The position numbers and the translations under genes were made by a program. Below, piece after piece: positions 1 through 12,041 of a stretch of 64,000 bases of DNA (within the stretch, counting starts at the first letter, position 1; each line of letters starts with the position of its first letter). Below the pieces are notes generated by a model, which worked only from the letters and a program-made list of their open reading frames with translations, was not told the DNA's origin and ran no database searches. Origin of the DNA: Augochlora pura (taxonomy: Eukaryota; Arthropoda; Insecta; Hymenoptera; Halictidae); contig NC_135773.1 of assembly GCF_028453695.1 (NCBI RefSeq), positions 12,772,001 through 12,836,000 of the forward strand. The letters are read 5' to 3'.

Positions 1-3000
1 ACCTTCAGATCTATATTCACCGTAAAAATTTCGATTAAACGCCGCTAAGGGCCGCTTACCGATTTCGAAATGTAAAATTAATGTCGCGTGGCATTATTAA
101 TGGGGCGGTTAGGACACGAGGTAATACGAAGGCACCGGCCACGATACTCGTCCCATACTTTTCTCCGATATTACTGACCCGGTTACCTCCGCGAAACTTC
201 CTGATCCCGCTCCTCTGGGCGACTGCGTTCAATAGATTCTTTTTTTCGGGCCGGCCAGGCATTAGATTAATGTAGTTGCTTCGCAATTCTCGAAAGTTTA
301 ATAAAGATACGCCGCGAAGGGGGGAACCATCCATCGCTTAAAAACTCTCGAATTTTCGAATAGCATTCCAGGCCATTACCGTCCATAATTTTTTCCGGGA
401 AACTTTTTAACAAGTTTCCCCACCGCGGCCCCGGCCATTCTTGATTTGAATTTCAAATTACGAATCGCGGAAAAATAGTATCCGGCCACTCGCCGATTGG
501 AAAGGCTTATCCTTTAGTCGGATTTCACGTGTCGCCAATTACAACGAAAGTCGGCCCTTTGTTTTCATCGCTGGGGATTAGATTAGGTTATGAATTTAGC
601 GAAATGATAATTTTTAACGCGTTCTAAGTCTTGGAGTATCAAATGAATAAAAGTTATATAATTTCTAATTCATTCTAACTCTTGGAATATCATAAAAATA
701 CAAATTATATAATTTCTAATGTATACTAACTGTTAGAATATAGGAGGAATAAAAATTATATCTTGTTTATGAAAAAGTGTTGAGTAAAGTAATTTATTAA
801 TATATTTTTTGGCAAAGGAAATTGATATATTTATAGAGATTACGAGCTTGCCGGATATTTAATATTCTCTTCCAAGATAGTAATTTTTAATGCATTCAAA
901 CTTTTAGAATATCGTAAAAATAAAAATTATATCTTGTTTCTAAGAAACCGTTAAATAAATTAATTTATCGATGCATATTTTTGGCAAAGAGAATTGGTAT
1001 ATTTATCGATAAAAAAATGTAGTAAAAAGAGAAGTCAATTCTTATATATTATATTCTTATATAAATTTTTTAGCAATATAATTAGGGACTGCGTTTAAAT
1101 ATAAATAAATTAAAACATCGCGTTAAAAATTAATCGTAATTCGCGTTAAAAAGATTAATGATTCGACGCGAACACGAATCCGCGGAAGCAGGAATTCTAT
1201 GAGAGGATATTATTCGGAGTCTCCATTGTCGGACGTTACACACTCGTTTGAAATGCACAGAGGCGGGCGGTCGCAACGGCGGAACGTAATTCGAGCGTCG
1301 ACGGGGCACGAAATAATATAAAATTCACAGAACGAGCATCGAGCACGTGTCTCCTTGGCATTTCGTACAGCTGTTAACTGATTCCCTGTACCCGGTACCA
1401 TTTCACGTGACGATTTGCTGAGCAAACACGAAAGCTCGGCGCTGCTGCCCCCGACTCGGCACGGTAAATTCCGCGGGCTTATAACCAGATGTGTAATCTT
1501 GATTGATCGAAGCCCTTCTCCCCCCCCTCCCCCCTCTTACAAATCTGCATCATCCTTTTGACGTCGCCTCGAACATCCAACGGGAGAATTGCCCGCGGAG
1601 AATCCTTCAACTGGAGAACGTTCATTTATTTCACACCTGTCAACCGGAAGCAGCCGCTACAATAATAATGGGGTCGATAGCAGTTCAAAGCTGCATTACA
1701 GACCGGTTGTAAATGGAATATTAAACTCATCGAGCTGAATTACCGACTCGGACAAATTCGAAAACGTTCGACGCGATCGCGATGATAAATTTGCTGATGA
1801 AACATTGTAACATTTATTGTAATCGGCCCGTCGCGAAATTCGGGGGATATTCGGTTCATAAATATTATAAAATCGGGTAATAATCCTCTGTAATATATTA
1901 TCGTCTCTACTAACAACTAAATTTAATCTAATTGAAGCTGAGAGAGATTTTTAATAAAATTGTACTAATTTCGACGAGAGAAAATTGTAAATCAGTTTAA
2001 GAGATCGTCGTAATAAATTCGAATAGCTCAAGTACGTTTTTCCTATAGTATATCAAAATTTTGCATTTCAAATAAAGACATAAAATTTGCACATTATGTA
2101 GTATTATTATATAATTTTTCTTAATATTAGATACCTCTCGCGATGAATAAAATAACTAAAATAAGTGAAATAGATAAAGTAAATATTGTTTAATATTTAA
2201 TATCACGGTGACATAAAAATGTTCACGTGGATGCAGGAACGTCGCCGAATGAACGTACAGACTAGATCATGCTGAAGATAATTCATGAATTTCCGAATCG
2301 TATTTAACGGTGTACAGCATACGGGAAAAACTTTTGATCGATGTCTAAGCGATTTAGTATGCCGCGTGTACGGTTCGCGATATCAGCGACACAAACGCGT
2401 GCAACATAGTCATTTGATTGGAAAATATTCATGGTCAATACCGTATCTTCATGCCTGTCAATCTGTACCGTATTTCCTACAGTATTTTACGAGCGATGCG
2501 TACGTCGAAACCGATGGCAGTATTTTCCGCCTGAAATCTCTCTTTTTTTCGTCAGGAGGAAAAACAAAAAATATGACATCGTCCGACAGAAGAACCTCCA
2601 GCAGAATCGCCAATTCATTATCCGGCTCGTTCGAAACGTTCTCGTAAATTTCCCCCGCCCAATATACGTGCACGATCACGTGACACGACACGGATTCTAT
2701 TTCGAGAAACGGGGATCTTACGTTTCCCGATTACACGCCGCGTTCCGCGTACCCCCTTTCATTATTTACCGAAACAATGCTTGTATTCAGATATTCCGCA
2801 AAACAAAAAATCAGGTCGGCGTGCAAATCACGGAGAAACAACGGGGAATGTCGCGGACAAGGGGAAAGGACACAGAATGGAAATCGTAAATAGTTTTCCA
2901 AACGCTATGATAGAGCGAAACAAAAAAAAAAGGAGCTGTACGTTCTTGTCGTTGTGTCCTCTTTCTCTTTTTTTTTTGTTTTCAATAAAAAAGCAGGCGC

Positions 3001-3329
3001 AGCGACTCGTTTCATCTCCGGGAGAACGACGACGGAGACGCGTTCCTTTCTTCACGCTTATCTCCCGATCTGAGTTATTATCCTACCGAGACGAAAAATG
3101 TAGGGTACCACATAATAAAGGGAGAAAAGGCTCGCACTTCCCAGTTTCAAACGACCCTCGTACATTTTAAAACGGATGCGATAAAAATATGTGACGCACT
3201 TACTCTCGGCGGGACCCCGAACTGTGCCGCGAGCCGCCTGAAACATTTTCGCGCGGAAAAAAAAAAAGAAACGGGGAAACGAAAATACACGGAGGCCGGA
3301 CTCGCCTAAATCCGTAGGATCTGCAGCGG
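1..3329. other. Non-coding sequence left of the assembly gap (inferred unc-13 intron)
   Basis: No recognisable exon was found here. The stretch alternates GC-richer segments (about 1-560, 1150-1720 and 2220-3310) with AT-rich ones. Overlapping open frames exist on both strands at 2285-3170, but they have no recognisable motif and contain A/T runs. I looked for the Cys/His pattern of a C1 domain, expected just upstream of the first unc-13 exon in this window, and did not see it. Assignment as unc-13 intron is inferred from the gene direction. Confidence 0.5.
605..1015. repeat. Diverged AT-rich tandem repeat
   Basis: Related segments recur. A unit of about 65 bp with the pattern TAATTTCTAAT / CATTCTAACTCTTGGAATATC / AAAAATTATAT appears about three times at 605-770. 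A larger block (TATCTTGTTT ... TTTTTGGCAAAG ... ATTGATATATTTAT) at about 755-840 returns at about 930-1005. The copies are clearly diverged, so this is an old tandem expansion without coding potential. Confidence 0.6.
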
Positions 3330-4606
3330 CGAGGAATTGTGTTTCGATGCTGAATGTTTGACTGTCGATTTTAGATTCGTAATAAAAAAAAGTCGTGCAA
3401 TGATAAATTCAACGTCCGCGATAAAAATAATCAGGGATAGAACTCGTCGTGTAGTCTCTGCTGGGATTTTTATAATGATATATTTTTCTCGGAAATATTG
3501 CAATTTGATAAGTCTTAAAAAAGATCGAGGCGTCTAAACATTGATATATAATTTTTTCATTGTGTTATGAAACATGTTCAATAATGGCCTTGTGTTAATA
3601 TAACCTTATATATAAACTTGTATGATAAACTACGATAATCTCGTATTATCGTTTACATTTTTTATAAAATGTTATCGCTACGTTTTTTAATGACTTGTAA
3701 AAGCTCTGAACATAACAATATAAGTGAACTTATTGTACGTTTTAAGCAAAGTCGAACGTAAAAAAAAATATGTAAAAATGTTATAACTATATATTTAAAT
3801 TATTATAGAAATATCCTATTTCAATAATAATATATTTTTTAAAGTCTATACATGATCGTAATTTCACAAATTTCATTTCGTCTTTAATATTAAATAGTGA
3901 AGAAAGTTCATTCGTGGAACCTTTTTAATAAACATTCTACCATAATCTGGCTCCATGGAATTTATATTGTACAAATTCTAAGATAACTGCAACACGAAGA
4001 CGCTTTTTAAAAAGACTCCCAAGGGTGACGTTTCTTTTCGCAAAAATTCCAAGGGAACAAATATTTTCTTAAACAAAACACAAGTTTCGCGGAATATTCT
4101 TAAAAAGAAATATCAACTATTTTGGGTCCCGAAGGAACAGTGAATATTCATTATCCCTCCACCTACCCTGAAAAGGGTATTTCTTAATGATTATGTCGTA
4201 CTTTTGTGCATTAATTTAGAGCACGCGATTATGAACGAACCTATTGGGTAAAATTAAAGCTGAGAATACATAAAAATTTGTGAAATTATTTTAACACGTT
4301 CTGTGCTACGGGTATTGCAAATGGTATATGCTTGCATGTTTATTTAATGAGCTAGAAAAATAGTTTATAACATATTTAGAACTAAAGAATTAATTTTCAC
4401 CATAAGAATAGGTCGTAATATTTTATTTCATTCTTACGTATACGATATTTAATAATTACGTAATATATATCAAATTTTAGTAAAATAGCAAACGGCCAGT
4501 GCGAAGAGAATTAAATTATTATTTCTGCGAGATCGAGTCTTCGATTCTTATTTTTTCGATAAAACAACTTCTATTTCGATTTCATTTGCGATCTAGGTCC
4601 TCCTAG
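3330..4606. repeat. Copy 1 of a 1.28-kb duplicated segment abutting the assembly gap
   Basis: This 1277-bp segment starts CGAGGAATTGTGTTTCGATG and ends CGATCTAGGTCCTCCTAG directly at the N run. It is repeated with scattered substitutions and 1-2 bp indels at 4707-5986. The first copy ends at the gap and the second copy begins at the gap, which is the layout expected when two overlapping contig ends are not merged. A real tandem duplication is the less likely alternative. The small minus-strand frame inside (3306-3503) has no recognised homology. Confidence 0.95.
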
Positions 4607-4706
4607 NNNNNNNNNNNNNNNNNNNNNNNNNNNNNNNNNNNNNNNNNNNNNNNNNNNNNNNNNNNNNNNNNNNNNNNNNNNNNNNNNNNNNNNNNNNNNN
4701 NNNNNN
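4607..4706. other. Assembly gap of 100 N
   Basis: Exactly 100 N, the usual placeholder for a gap of unknown size. It sits precisely between the two copies of the 1.28-kb duplicated segment, so the true missing length may be zero or negative. Confidence 0.99.
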
Positions 4707-5986
4707 CGAGGAATTGTGTTTCGATGCTGAATGTTTGACTGTCGATTTTAGATCCGTAATAAAAAAAAGTCGTGCAATGATAAATTCAACGTCCACGATA
4801 AAAATAATCAGGGATAGAACTCGTCGTGTAGTCTCTGCTGGGATTTTTATAATGATATATTTTTCTCGGAAATATTGCAATTTGATAAGTCTTAAAAAAG
4901 ATCGAGGCGTCTAAACATTGATATATAATTTTTTCATTGTGTTATGAAACATGTTCAATAATGGCCTTGTGTTAATATAACCTTATATATAAACTTGTAT
5001 GATAACCTACGATAATCTCGTATTATCGTTTACATTTTTTTATAAAGTATTATCGCTACGTTTTTTAATGACTTGTAAAAGCTCTGAACATAACAATATA
5101 AGTGAACTAATTGTACGTTTCAAGCAAAGTCGAACGTAAAAAAAAATATGTAAAAATGTTATAACTATACATTTAAATTATTATAGAAATATCCTATTTC
5201 AATAATAATATATTTTTTAAAGTTTATACATGATCGTAATTTCACAAATTTCATTTTGTCTTTAATATTAAATAGTGAAGAAAGTTCATTCGCGGAACGT
5301 TTTTAATAAACATTCTACCATAATCTGGCTCCATGGAATTTATATTGTACAAATTCTAAGATAACTGCAACACGAAGACGCTTTTTAAAAAGACTCCCAA
5401 GGGTGACGTTTCTTTTCGCAAAAATTCCAAGGGAACAAATATTTTCTTAAACAGAACATAAGTTTCGCGGAATATTCTTAAAAAGAAATATCAACTATTT
5501 TGGATCCCGAAGGAACAGTGAATATTCCTTATCCCTCCACCTACCCTGATAAGGGTATTTCTTAATGATTATGTCGTACTTTTGTGCATTAACTTAGAGC
5601 ACACAATTATGAACAAACCTATTGGGTAAAATTCAAACTGAGAATACATGAAAACTTCGTGAAATTATTTTAGCACGTTCTGTGCCACGTGTATTGCAAA
5701 TGGTACATGCTTATATGTTTATTTAATGAGCTAGAAAAATTGTTTATAACAAATTTAGAACTAAAGAATCAATTTTCACCATAAGAATAGGTCGCAATAA
5801 TTTTATTTAATTCTTACGTATACGATATATAATAATTACGTATAATATATCAAATTTTAGTAAAATAGCAAACGACCAGTGCGCAGAGAATTAAATTATT
5901 ATTTCTGCGAGATCGAGTCTTTGATTATTACCTTTTCGGTAAAACAACTTCTATTTCGATTTCATTTGCGATCTAGGTCCTCCTAG
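4707..5986. repeat. Copy 2 of the 1.28-kb duplicated segment
   Basis: 1280 bp colinear with 3330-4606. Differences are sparse: for example GATCCGT for GATTCGT near the start, GTCCACG for GTCCGCG, and some small indels in A/T runs. Unique sequence resumes at 5987 (GGCATCCGG). The low divergence fits two alleles or a very recent duplication. Confidence 0.95.
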
Positions 5987-8900
5987 GGCATCCGGCATTC
6001 GCCCGACTGACTTAAACGTGACAGCGGGGCATCGATCGGACTCATTATCAGTTATTAAGTAATCAAGGGCCGGTGCATAGGTCGGAATTGCAATTTCCGT
6101 GACTGGCTGTCGGGGAAAATCGCCGGTGTTCCAAAAGCACGGTGCTCGAACGGTCATTACCACCGTTCGGTAGCTTTCCTTAGGTATAAACTGACTGGCT
6201 AATAATAATGCAATTGATCAAGCTGATAATTCCGCCGCACATGGCATAATCGATACGACGCCACCCCTAATCGTATCTTCTCACGCTGCGAAATTAATCA
6301 GCGATGCAGCTACCCTCCAACAGCTATTACTGGCGATCCATCCCTCATTAGCCAGGATTCCCTAATTATACGACACTAGTCTGAATTAGTTAATGATGCG
6401 GTACTATAACCTATATACGCGGCTTCCATAAAATCATACTGCGGGATGGCGGCGACCATAACATGATCGCGAATCCACGCGCCGAGTACTATCACATATT
6501 GAATTTTACAAGACACTGAAATAAGCTACAATTTTTCTTATTGAGTAAAAGGTTTTTCATAGCAAAAAAATTTAGAAATTTAATTTTATCATAAATGCAT
6601 AAAGATCTGGATATAAATAAAATTGTAGGGTAAACATTATCTATTTAATTAAAATGTTTTTAATCGCAATACCAATAAAAATATTTGCAAAACAATAAAA
6701 ACGTTTAAATAGTTTAGAAATACTGTTCAATTTTTTCCAGTTCATTAGAGTTATTAAAAGGAGCTATCACATAGTCATGTGACTTCTCTAATAATTATTG
6801 CAGCCGATTTTTATCTTCAGACTTAATATAAGTAATGAACTAGTCTCTGCTATGGACTCCTTTCGCAAACATTTTTAGAATAATTGCTTCCTGTGGTCTT
6901 TCATTTGAACTCCCAATACATCGAAGGTCGAACTCCCAATTCCATAAAATATATTATGGCAGCTTCCGCGTGAGAGGTAAATCAAGTATGTACCACTCAT
7001 CTTCAATTGCTTGTCCATGGAAAATCTTCCACTTTGACGTCCATTTATCAGCCTTTAATCAGCCGTTAATAAATTCTACTTTATGTACGCACGTTACTAA
7101 AAATATCTACTCCATAGTGTAAATTATATTTCCAAGCTATATTTGCAATGCATCCAATTATCGAAGATTTTGGCATATTAAAAATTTGATTAAGAAATTG
7201 CTAGCGAATATTGATTCAACTCGCTGAGAATATAAAATTCTTTGACAGAGCACTTTGAAAATCTATGAACTTTCGTTGTACATTTATAAATATGTCAAGA
7301 AGTTTTTTGTCATATAAAATGAATTCTTTTGGAAAATCTGAGATGTTGGAAAAAACTCCTTTGTAAGTATAGAGATTATATTTTAATTAAAGTAAAAAGT
7401 CTCACTCCTCTCGCAGTCAAATACGTTTTATTGTTTCAGTAAAAATCAAAGCCAAGATCAGATCTCAAGAATAGAAAAATCCTAAAATAAACGCGTTTCT
7501 ATCGAATAACATACAGCTAGGAAAAGTCGACGATGTTTCCCGAGGAAATTGACATCTTCGCGACACTCGTCGTAGTTGTATACACTCTCGAGTAAATTGC
7601 TGGCTTGGTAAAAAAGTATTTCCACCCATTCATAAATAAAGGCAAGGGACTCGTGTACCTTTCCACGAGATTTCAAGCGGCAGTCGCTTCAATTGAAGCA
7701 CCATCTTGAAACGGCTGCTCGTTGTATTTCAGTCTTGAGTGGCGAAAGGATCGAAGTATCGGTCGAGCACGATCTAAAATCTGGATGAAAAGCCGGCGAG
7801 TGGCCGGTGTATAGGTTAACAGGGATCAGGGTTAATTAATATCGCCGCCTTGTTGAGGAATATCCCCCCCCGCCCGCAGTTGTTCGGGTTGATAACGGCG
7901 GGGGGTGGGGTCGCCGATCGATTAAATATCGATCAATAATTCCGCTTGCGCCACTTGTCTCGGTATCAGACCACTCGATACTTTTCCACCTGTTGTTAAT
8001 TAATGGAACAGCCGACGCGAGCGTTAGAACAAATTGCCGAGAAAAGAAACGAGAAGTTTCGTTTGCTTGTATCTCGGGTTTGCTGGTCGCGTTTCGGCCA
8101 ATCGTTTCAACGTCGGCCCGCAAAAAGAGGCATCGCCTCCCGGGAGCTTCTAAAGAAATTAAAATTGTCAAACTTTGCAAATTTTCTTAATTACCTGGTT
8201 GTCGATAGTATAGGGAAATTGTCAGAAGATACTGCAGAAGATGAAGCGGGAATGCGAAATTTGATTTATGATAGCTACTGTACTTTAATAAGCAGACTGT
8301 AAAGTTTATGCGTTTATGGTAAAAATGAATGAAATAACGAAATTGTAGAGATAATAGGAGATTTTCAGAACATCTTTACAGTAATCTCGGCTCGTTGAAA
8401 TTATTGTAAGAAGAAAATTAATCCAAATGGCCGGAGTCAAGCACATTTGTAGAAAAATCATTGACGAATATCTGAAGGAGGAAACGTGCTATACATATCC
8501 TAGTATGACATTATGATTAACAATAACGCGTTAAATGAGCAAAAGCAATAGGCCTCTCGCAGATATTTTCATATTTAATATTTGCATATAAAATAATTTA
8601 AAAAGTAAGACTGAATAATAAGACTGAATTTATATAAGTACATGATAATCCTGATACATTAATTCCTTTAATAAAAATAAGACACTAGAACAAGCTACAT
8701 TACCCAGATCGACACTAAACCTGCAAATAAACTAAAGAATAACGTATAGGTAAACTGTGGATTTTATGCATTAATAATAAAACTAGTTAATCAAAACCTA
8801 TCTATTTAGAATAATTTAAAAAGGTAATATTATTAATTTCCTGTTCCTACACAATTCCTTCTATAAATTATAAAGGATCGAATCGAAATCGCTAAGTGCT

Positions 8901-11738
8901 ATTTCAAGCACCGTTATACATTTTTTCATTACAACGATCATTTCTAAATGAAATTTCTCTCCATCGAGCAGACTGCTAAAAATTTAAGTGCGCGGTGCCA
9001 GCGAATACGCCGAGTTTCACTTTTTTTCCCCGGTAAAATATTCCAAAGTTCCGCGAAGACTCCATTTCCCAAACCAGCTTTGAGAGCGCGAAGGTTTGAT
9101 AAAATCATGCATGGGTAATTTCGCAGGTATTTTGCATATGATCCGGCGCGGCGCAGTATATCGAGGCGCGGGGAGATCGCGATGAGAAACATTTCAGCGC
9201 GGAAAAAAAAGCACCGGAGCTTTCATTGCTATCCTATCAAAGAAATATCGTTAGTCGAAGCCGGAAATCATCGTTTAGCGTGCAAAGCAGTGTCGAAGGA
9301 GGCTCGTGCCAACGCCGCGCGTAGATACACAGGACAATACGATCGGATAACGATCTCTTTGAGAGCGCGGCCCGGAGCCGGCGGCTAAGAGAGAGTGAGA
9401 GGCGCAAAGAGAGACGAGAAGCAATGGCGACTGGGAGCCAGGGGTAAAGATACGAGGAGCGTGTGAAACGAACCAAAAACCCTCGTAGCTTTCGTAAGGC
9501 CGGGTCTCGTCTTCTCTGAGGGCTGCTGAGCCGAGGGGGTGGAGAGAGAGAGAGTGAGAGAGTGAGAGAGAGAGAGAGAGAGCAAGCGCTAAAAATCGTG
9601 TCACGCTCGCCTGTGACCCGGCGACCGGATCCGCAGAGGTCGTAGATACCGACGACGCCGCGTTTTTGGTACGCTGCCATCGAGCAATCAACATCCTCGT
9701 TAACGGACTGATCGATGACTCCGCGCGCGTTAATTACAAAACCATGTGTCCGCGGACGCATTGAAAATATCCCCGGATGAACTCGAGCGGTCTGCCGCGC
9801 GCGCTGTCGAACGTCCGCCTCTCGATTTATGCCGTGCCAGACCGAGATATCGACTTCCCGATAAATAGTTATTTATCGGCGGCAACAGTTACCGAGCGAA
9901 TTTTGCACCCCGTATAAATTGCTGCATCTTTCTTCGCCGTCTCAACCCTTTGACTGCTACAATATACGTTTTCCTTTTTATCAAACTTCATTGTCAATTT
10001 TTTGTACGGTTGTTTCAGCTTTTCCACGGGTATCGAAGAAACAATTTATTGCAGAGACAAATGTATGCTTCTCGAATTTACAGAATTAACTGTTTATCGT
10101 TCCTTGATAGTATATTGTAACTATCGATTTGTGTTATTTATAGTGTGTCGTAATTTTCCGAATAAATGACTGATATACTGGGACGATACCAAATTTCAAA
10201 TAAAAGGCTATTGTATAAAATAATAAGGTACTTCAAACGTGCCTTTGTCCCAATTTATTTGAAAAACAAAATATACAATTAAAAAGTTAATTATTCTAAT
10301 TGGTAAGCAACGTTGTAAAATAAATAGTTCTGATTTTTAGTACCTTTTGTAAACTCTATTGTGACAGTCAATGTGTCAAGAGGTTGCAGCAATGATATAA
10401 TTACAAAATATCTTGAATTGATTTTAAACGGTTTATCCTTTGCATAGATATTTGGATCGAATGAACATTGCAGAAATGCATATTTTTTAATCAGTAAAAT
10501 TGCTGCAGAAGTTACTATAATTTTTCGCATTAGAGGCGTGATTTAGACCGCAGTGGGCGCGGAGATCGCGCCGAGATACACCGCTCGCATAAATCCTTGG
10601 GAATAGGTTCGCGTCCTGCGGTCACATAATTTTGGTTATGGTAACTACGTACCTGTCGGATCTTCGACTTCGCGGAAGAAAGTTTCCAGCGGTGACTCGT
10701 CGAGAAATATTGCGCGCAGAACCGCGCGAGATGTAAACAAGCCTCGAGGTACCATTTTAGATGATTTCTAAAAAAATTGTCTAAAATCTTTCTAAAATCG
10801 AATTGAAAATTGAAAATTAACTTTGTGTTTCGGAAATTAATTTTTTCGCTGGTTGCTACAATTTTTATCGATGTCTTTTCAAATTTGAAGTTCAATTAAA
10901 TTAAAGCTTTTTGGAAATATCAATTAGTTAGAAGACATTTTCTTGGCTTCGAATGAAAATAATGGAAAACATTTTTTTTATGAACGACAAAATTGATTCT
11001 AGCGAAGATAGAGATTTATACATATTTTCAGTCCAGCAAAAAGGTATCAAGTCCAGTCAAAATGAAAATAAACTGCGAAAGAGTTAAATATATATTAAGT
11101 GTAGAAATTGACTTCTAAGTTAAAATTCGTAAAATCAGAATTTTCTTAAAAAACAGAATACAAGGACTAGATCATTGTGAATCAATTATTATTATAATAA
11201 CGTTATGTTTGTGATAACCTGCGAACAGCTTGTAATTAATAACTTCATTGTAGCATTTTCATCCACCGTCAAATTGATCCAAAGAAAAGTTAATAAACTA
11301 GACTATAATAACTTAAACAAATAGTAATTATACAAAAAAGACGTATTTTGTTATTTCCATTGCCTATGGACACATTTTCACTATCAAAATCAGTTATCTC
11401 GACCAGCAAATGATCAGTCATGCACCACCGTGCAAACTGCTTTGAAATGATTCAGCAATGGCATAGAATTTCCATTGAAATAATCGAGTCTCGATGAGCA
11501 AAGCGAACAAAAGCAATTTCTACACGGTGATATTTCTAAGACGACAGCTTCTACCTTAACGAATTCACATTGCGCGGCGGTGTCTGCGCGCAAGGGTTGT
11601 AGAACGGTGGCAAGGGGCGCAGAATGACACGAATTACGCGCTCTGAGAAAATGGCTCTAGCCGAATGAGAGGAACAGGTAGGACGAGATCTAGGCCGTTG
11701 GCACAGCTCATGTGAAAGAAAGTCTCGTCGGAGTTTAG
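5987..11738. other. unc-13: Non-coding sequence upstream of the first visible unc-13 exon (intron)
   Basis: No exon was recognised. Most of it is AT-rich, with GC-richer islands at about 5990-6500, 7830-8120, 8990-9930 and 11560-11738. The open frames at 7836-8302 and 9182-9761 lie in the GC-rich islands and carry no family motif; the longest minus-strand one reads through a GA repeat. The 11739 exon starts with a split codon, so this is intron of a larger transcript. That intron is at least 5.75 kb, and about 11.7 kb if the gap is trivial. Confidence 0.7.
9541..9582. repeat. (GA)n microsatellite
   Basis: Nearly pure GA with GTGA interruptions inside a GC-rich island. It produces artefactual Leu/Ser-rich open frames on the minus strand. 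Confidence 0.95.
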
Positions 11739-11845
11739 GTCAGTCTTCGGGGTCGACGACGCGGCACATACGGGTCACATGACGTCGGTGAAGCAGTCGG
11801 TTCTGGACGGTACCAGCAAGTGGTCCGCGAAGATCGCCATTACAG
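11739..11845 (+). CDS. unc-13: unc-13 linker exon, version a (mutually exclusive candidate)
   Basis: A 107-nt exon: 1 nt completing an upstream codon, 35 codons, and 1 nt passed on. It encodes a peptide beginning SVFGVDDAAHTGHM and ending SVLDGTSKWSAKIAIT, the segment joining the C1 domain to the C2B domain in Munc13/UNC-13. The HM..VKQSVLDGTSKWSAKI..T pattern matches the form known from vertebrate Munc13 proteins. The donor is ACAG|GTTTGT. The acceptor is weak: three AGs lie within 11 nt (11733, 11738, 11743). I chose AG at 11738 because it gives the same phase and length as the 21673 exon and keeps the conserved F; a CAG at 11743 is the alternative. The internal ATG at 11779 is not a start. 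Splicing to 46204 makes GTG (V). Confidence 0.92.
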
Positions 11846-11996
11846 GTTTGTGGCCAGCTCGTTGTGACCGCCGGCCATGGCCGGTTTTGCACCCCTCCGC
11901 GCAACGAACGATGAAACGTGCAGCGCTCGATTCTATACTATATACATCTGTTATTATGATACATACATATGTGTACCACCTATGTGCCTCAATGTC

Positions 11997-12041
11997 TTCT
12001 TCTTCTTCTTCTTCTATTATTATTATTATTATTATTATTAA
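11997..12041. repeat. Compound (TCT)n-(ATT)n microsatellite
   Basis: TCT triplets run into ATT triplets shortly after the first linker exon. They encode only Ser/Ile or Leu runs in the forward frames. Confidence 0.95.

Noticed and set aside
2285..3170. Three overlapping plus-strand frames of 120-152 aa
   Set aside because: They overlap in different frames, contain A/T homopolymer runs, and match no family I recognise.
3306..4880. Two near-identical 66-aa frames, taken as a duplicated small gene
   Set aside because: They lie in the two copies of the gap-flanking duplicated segment, which is probably an assembly artefact. There is no coding signature.
9237..9761. 174-aa minus-strand open frame
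   Set aside because: The middle is a translated GA microsatellite (Leu/Ser repeats) and the flanks have no recognisable motif.
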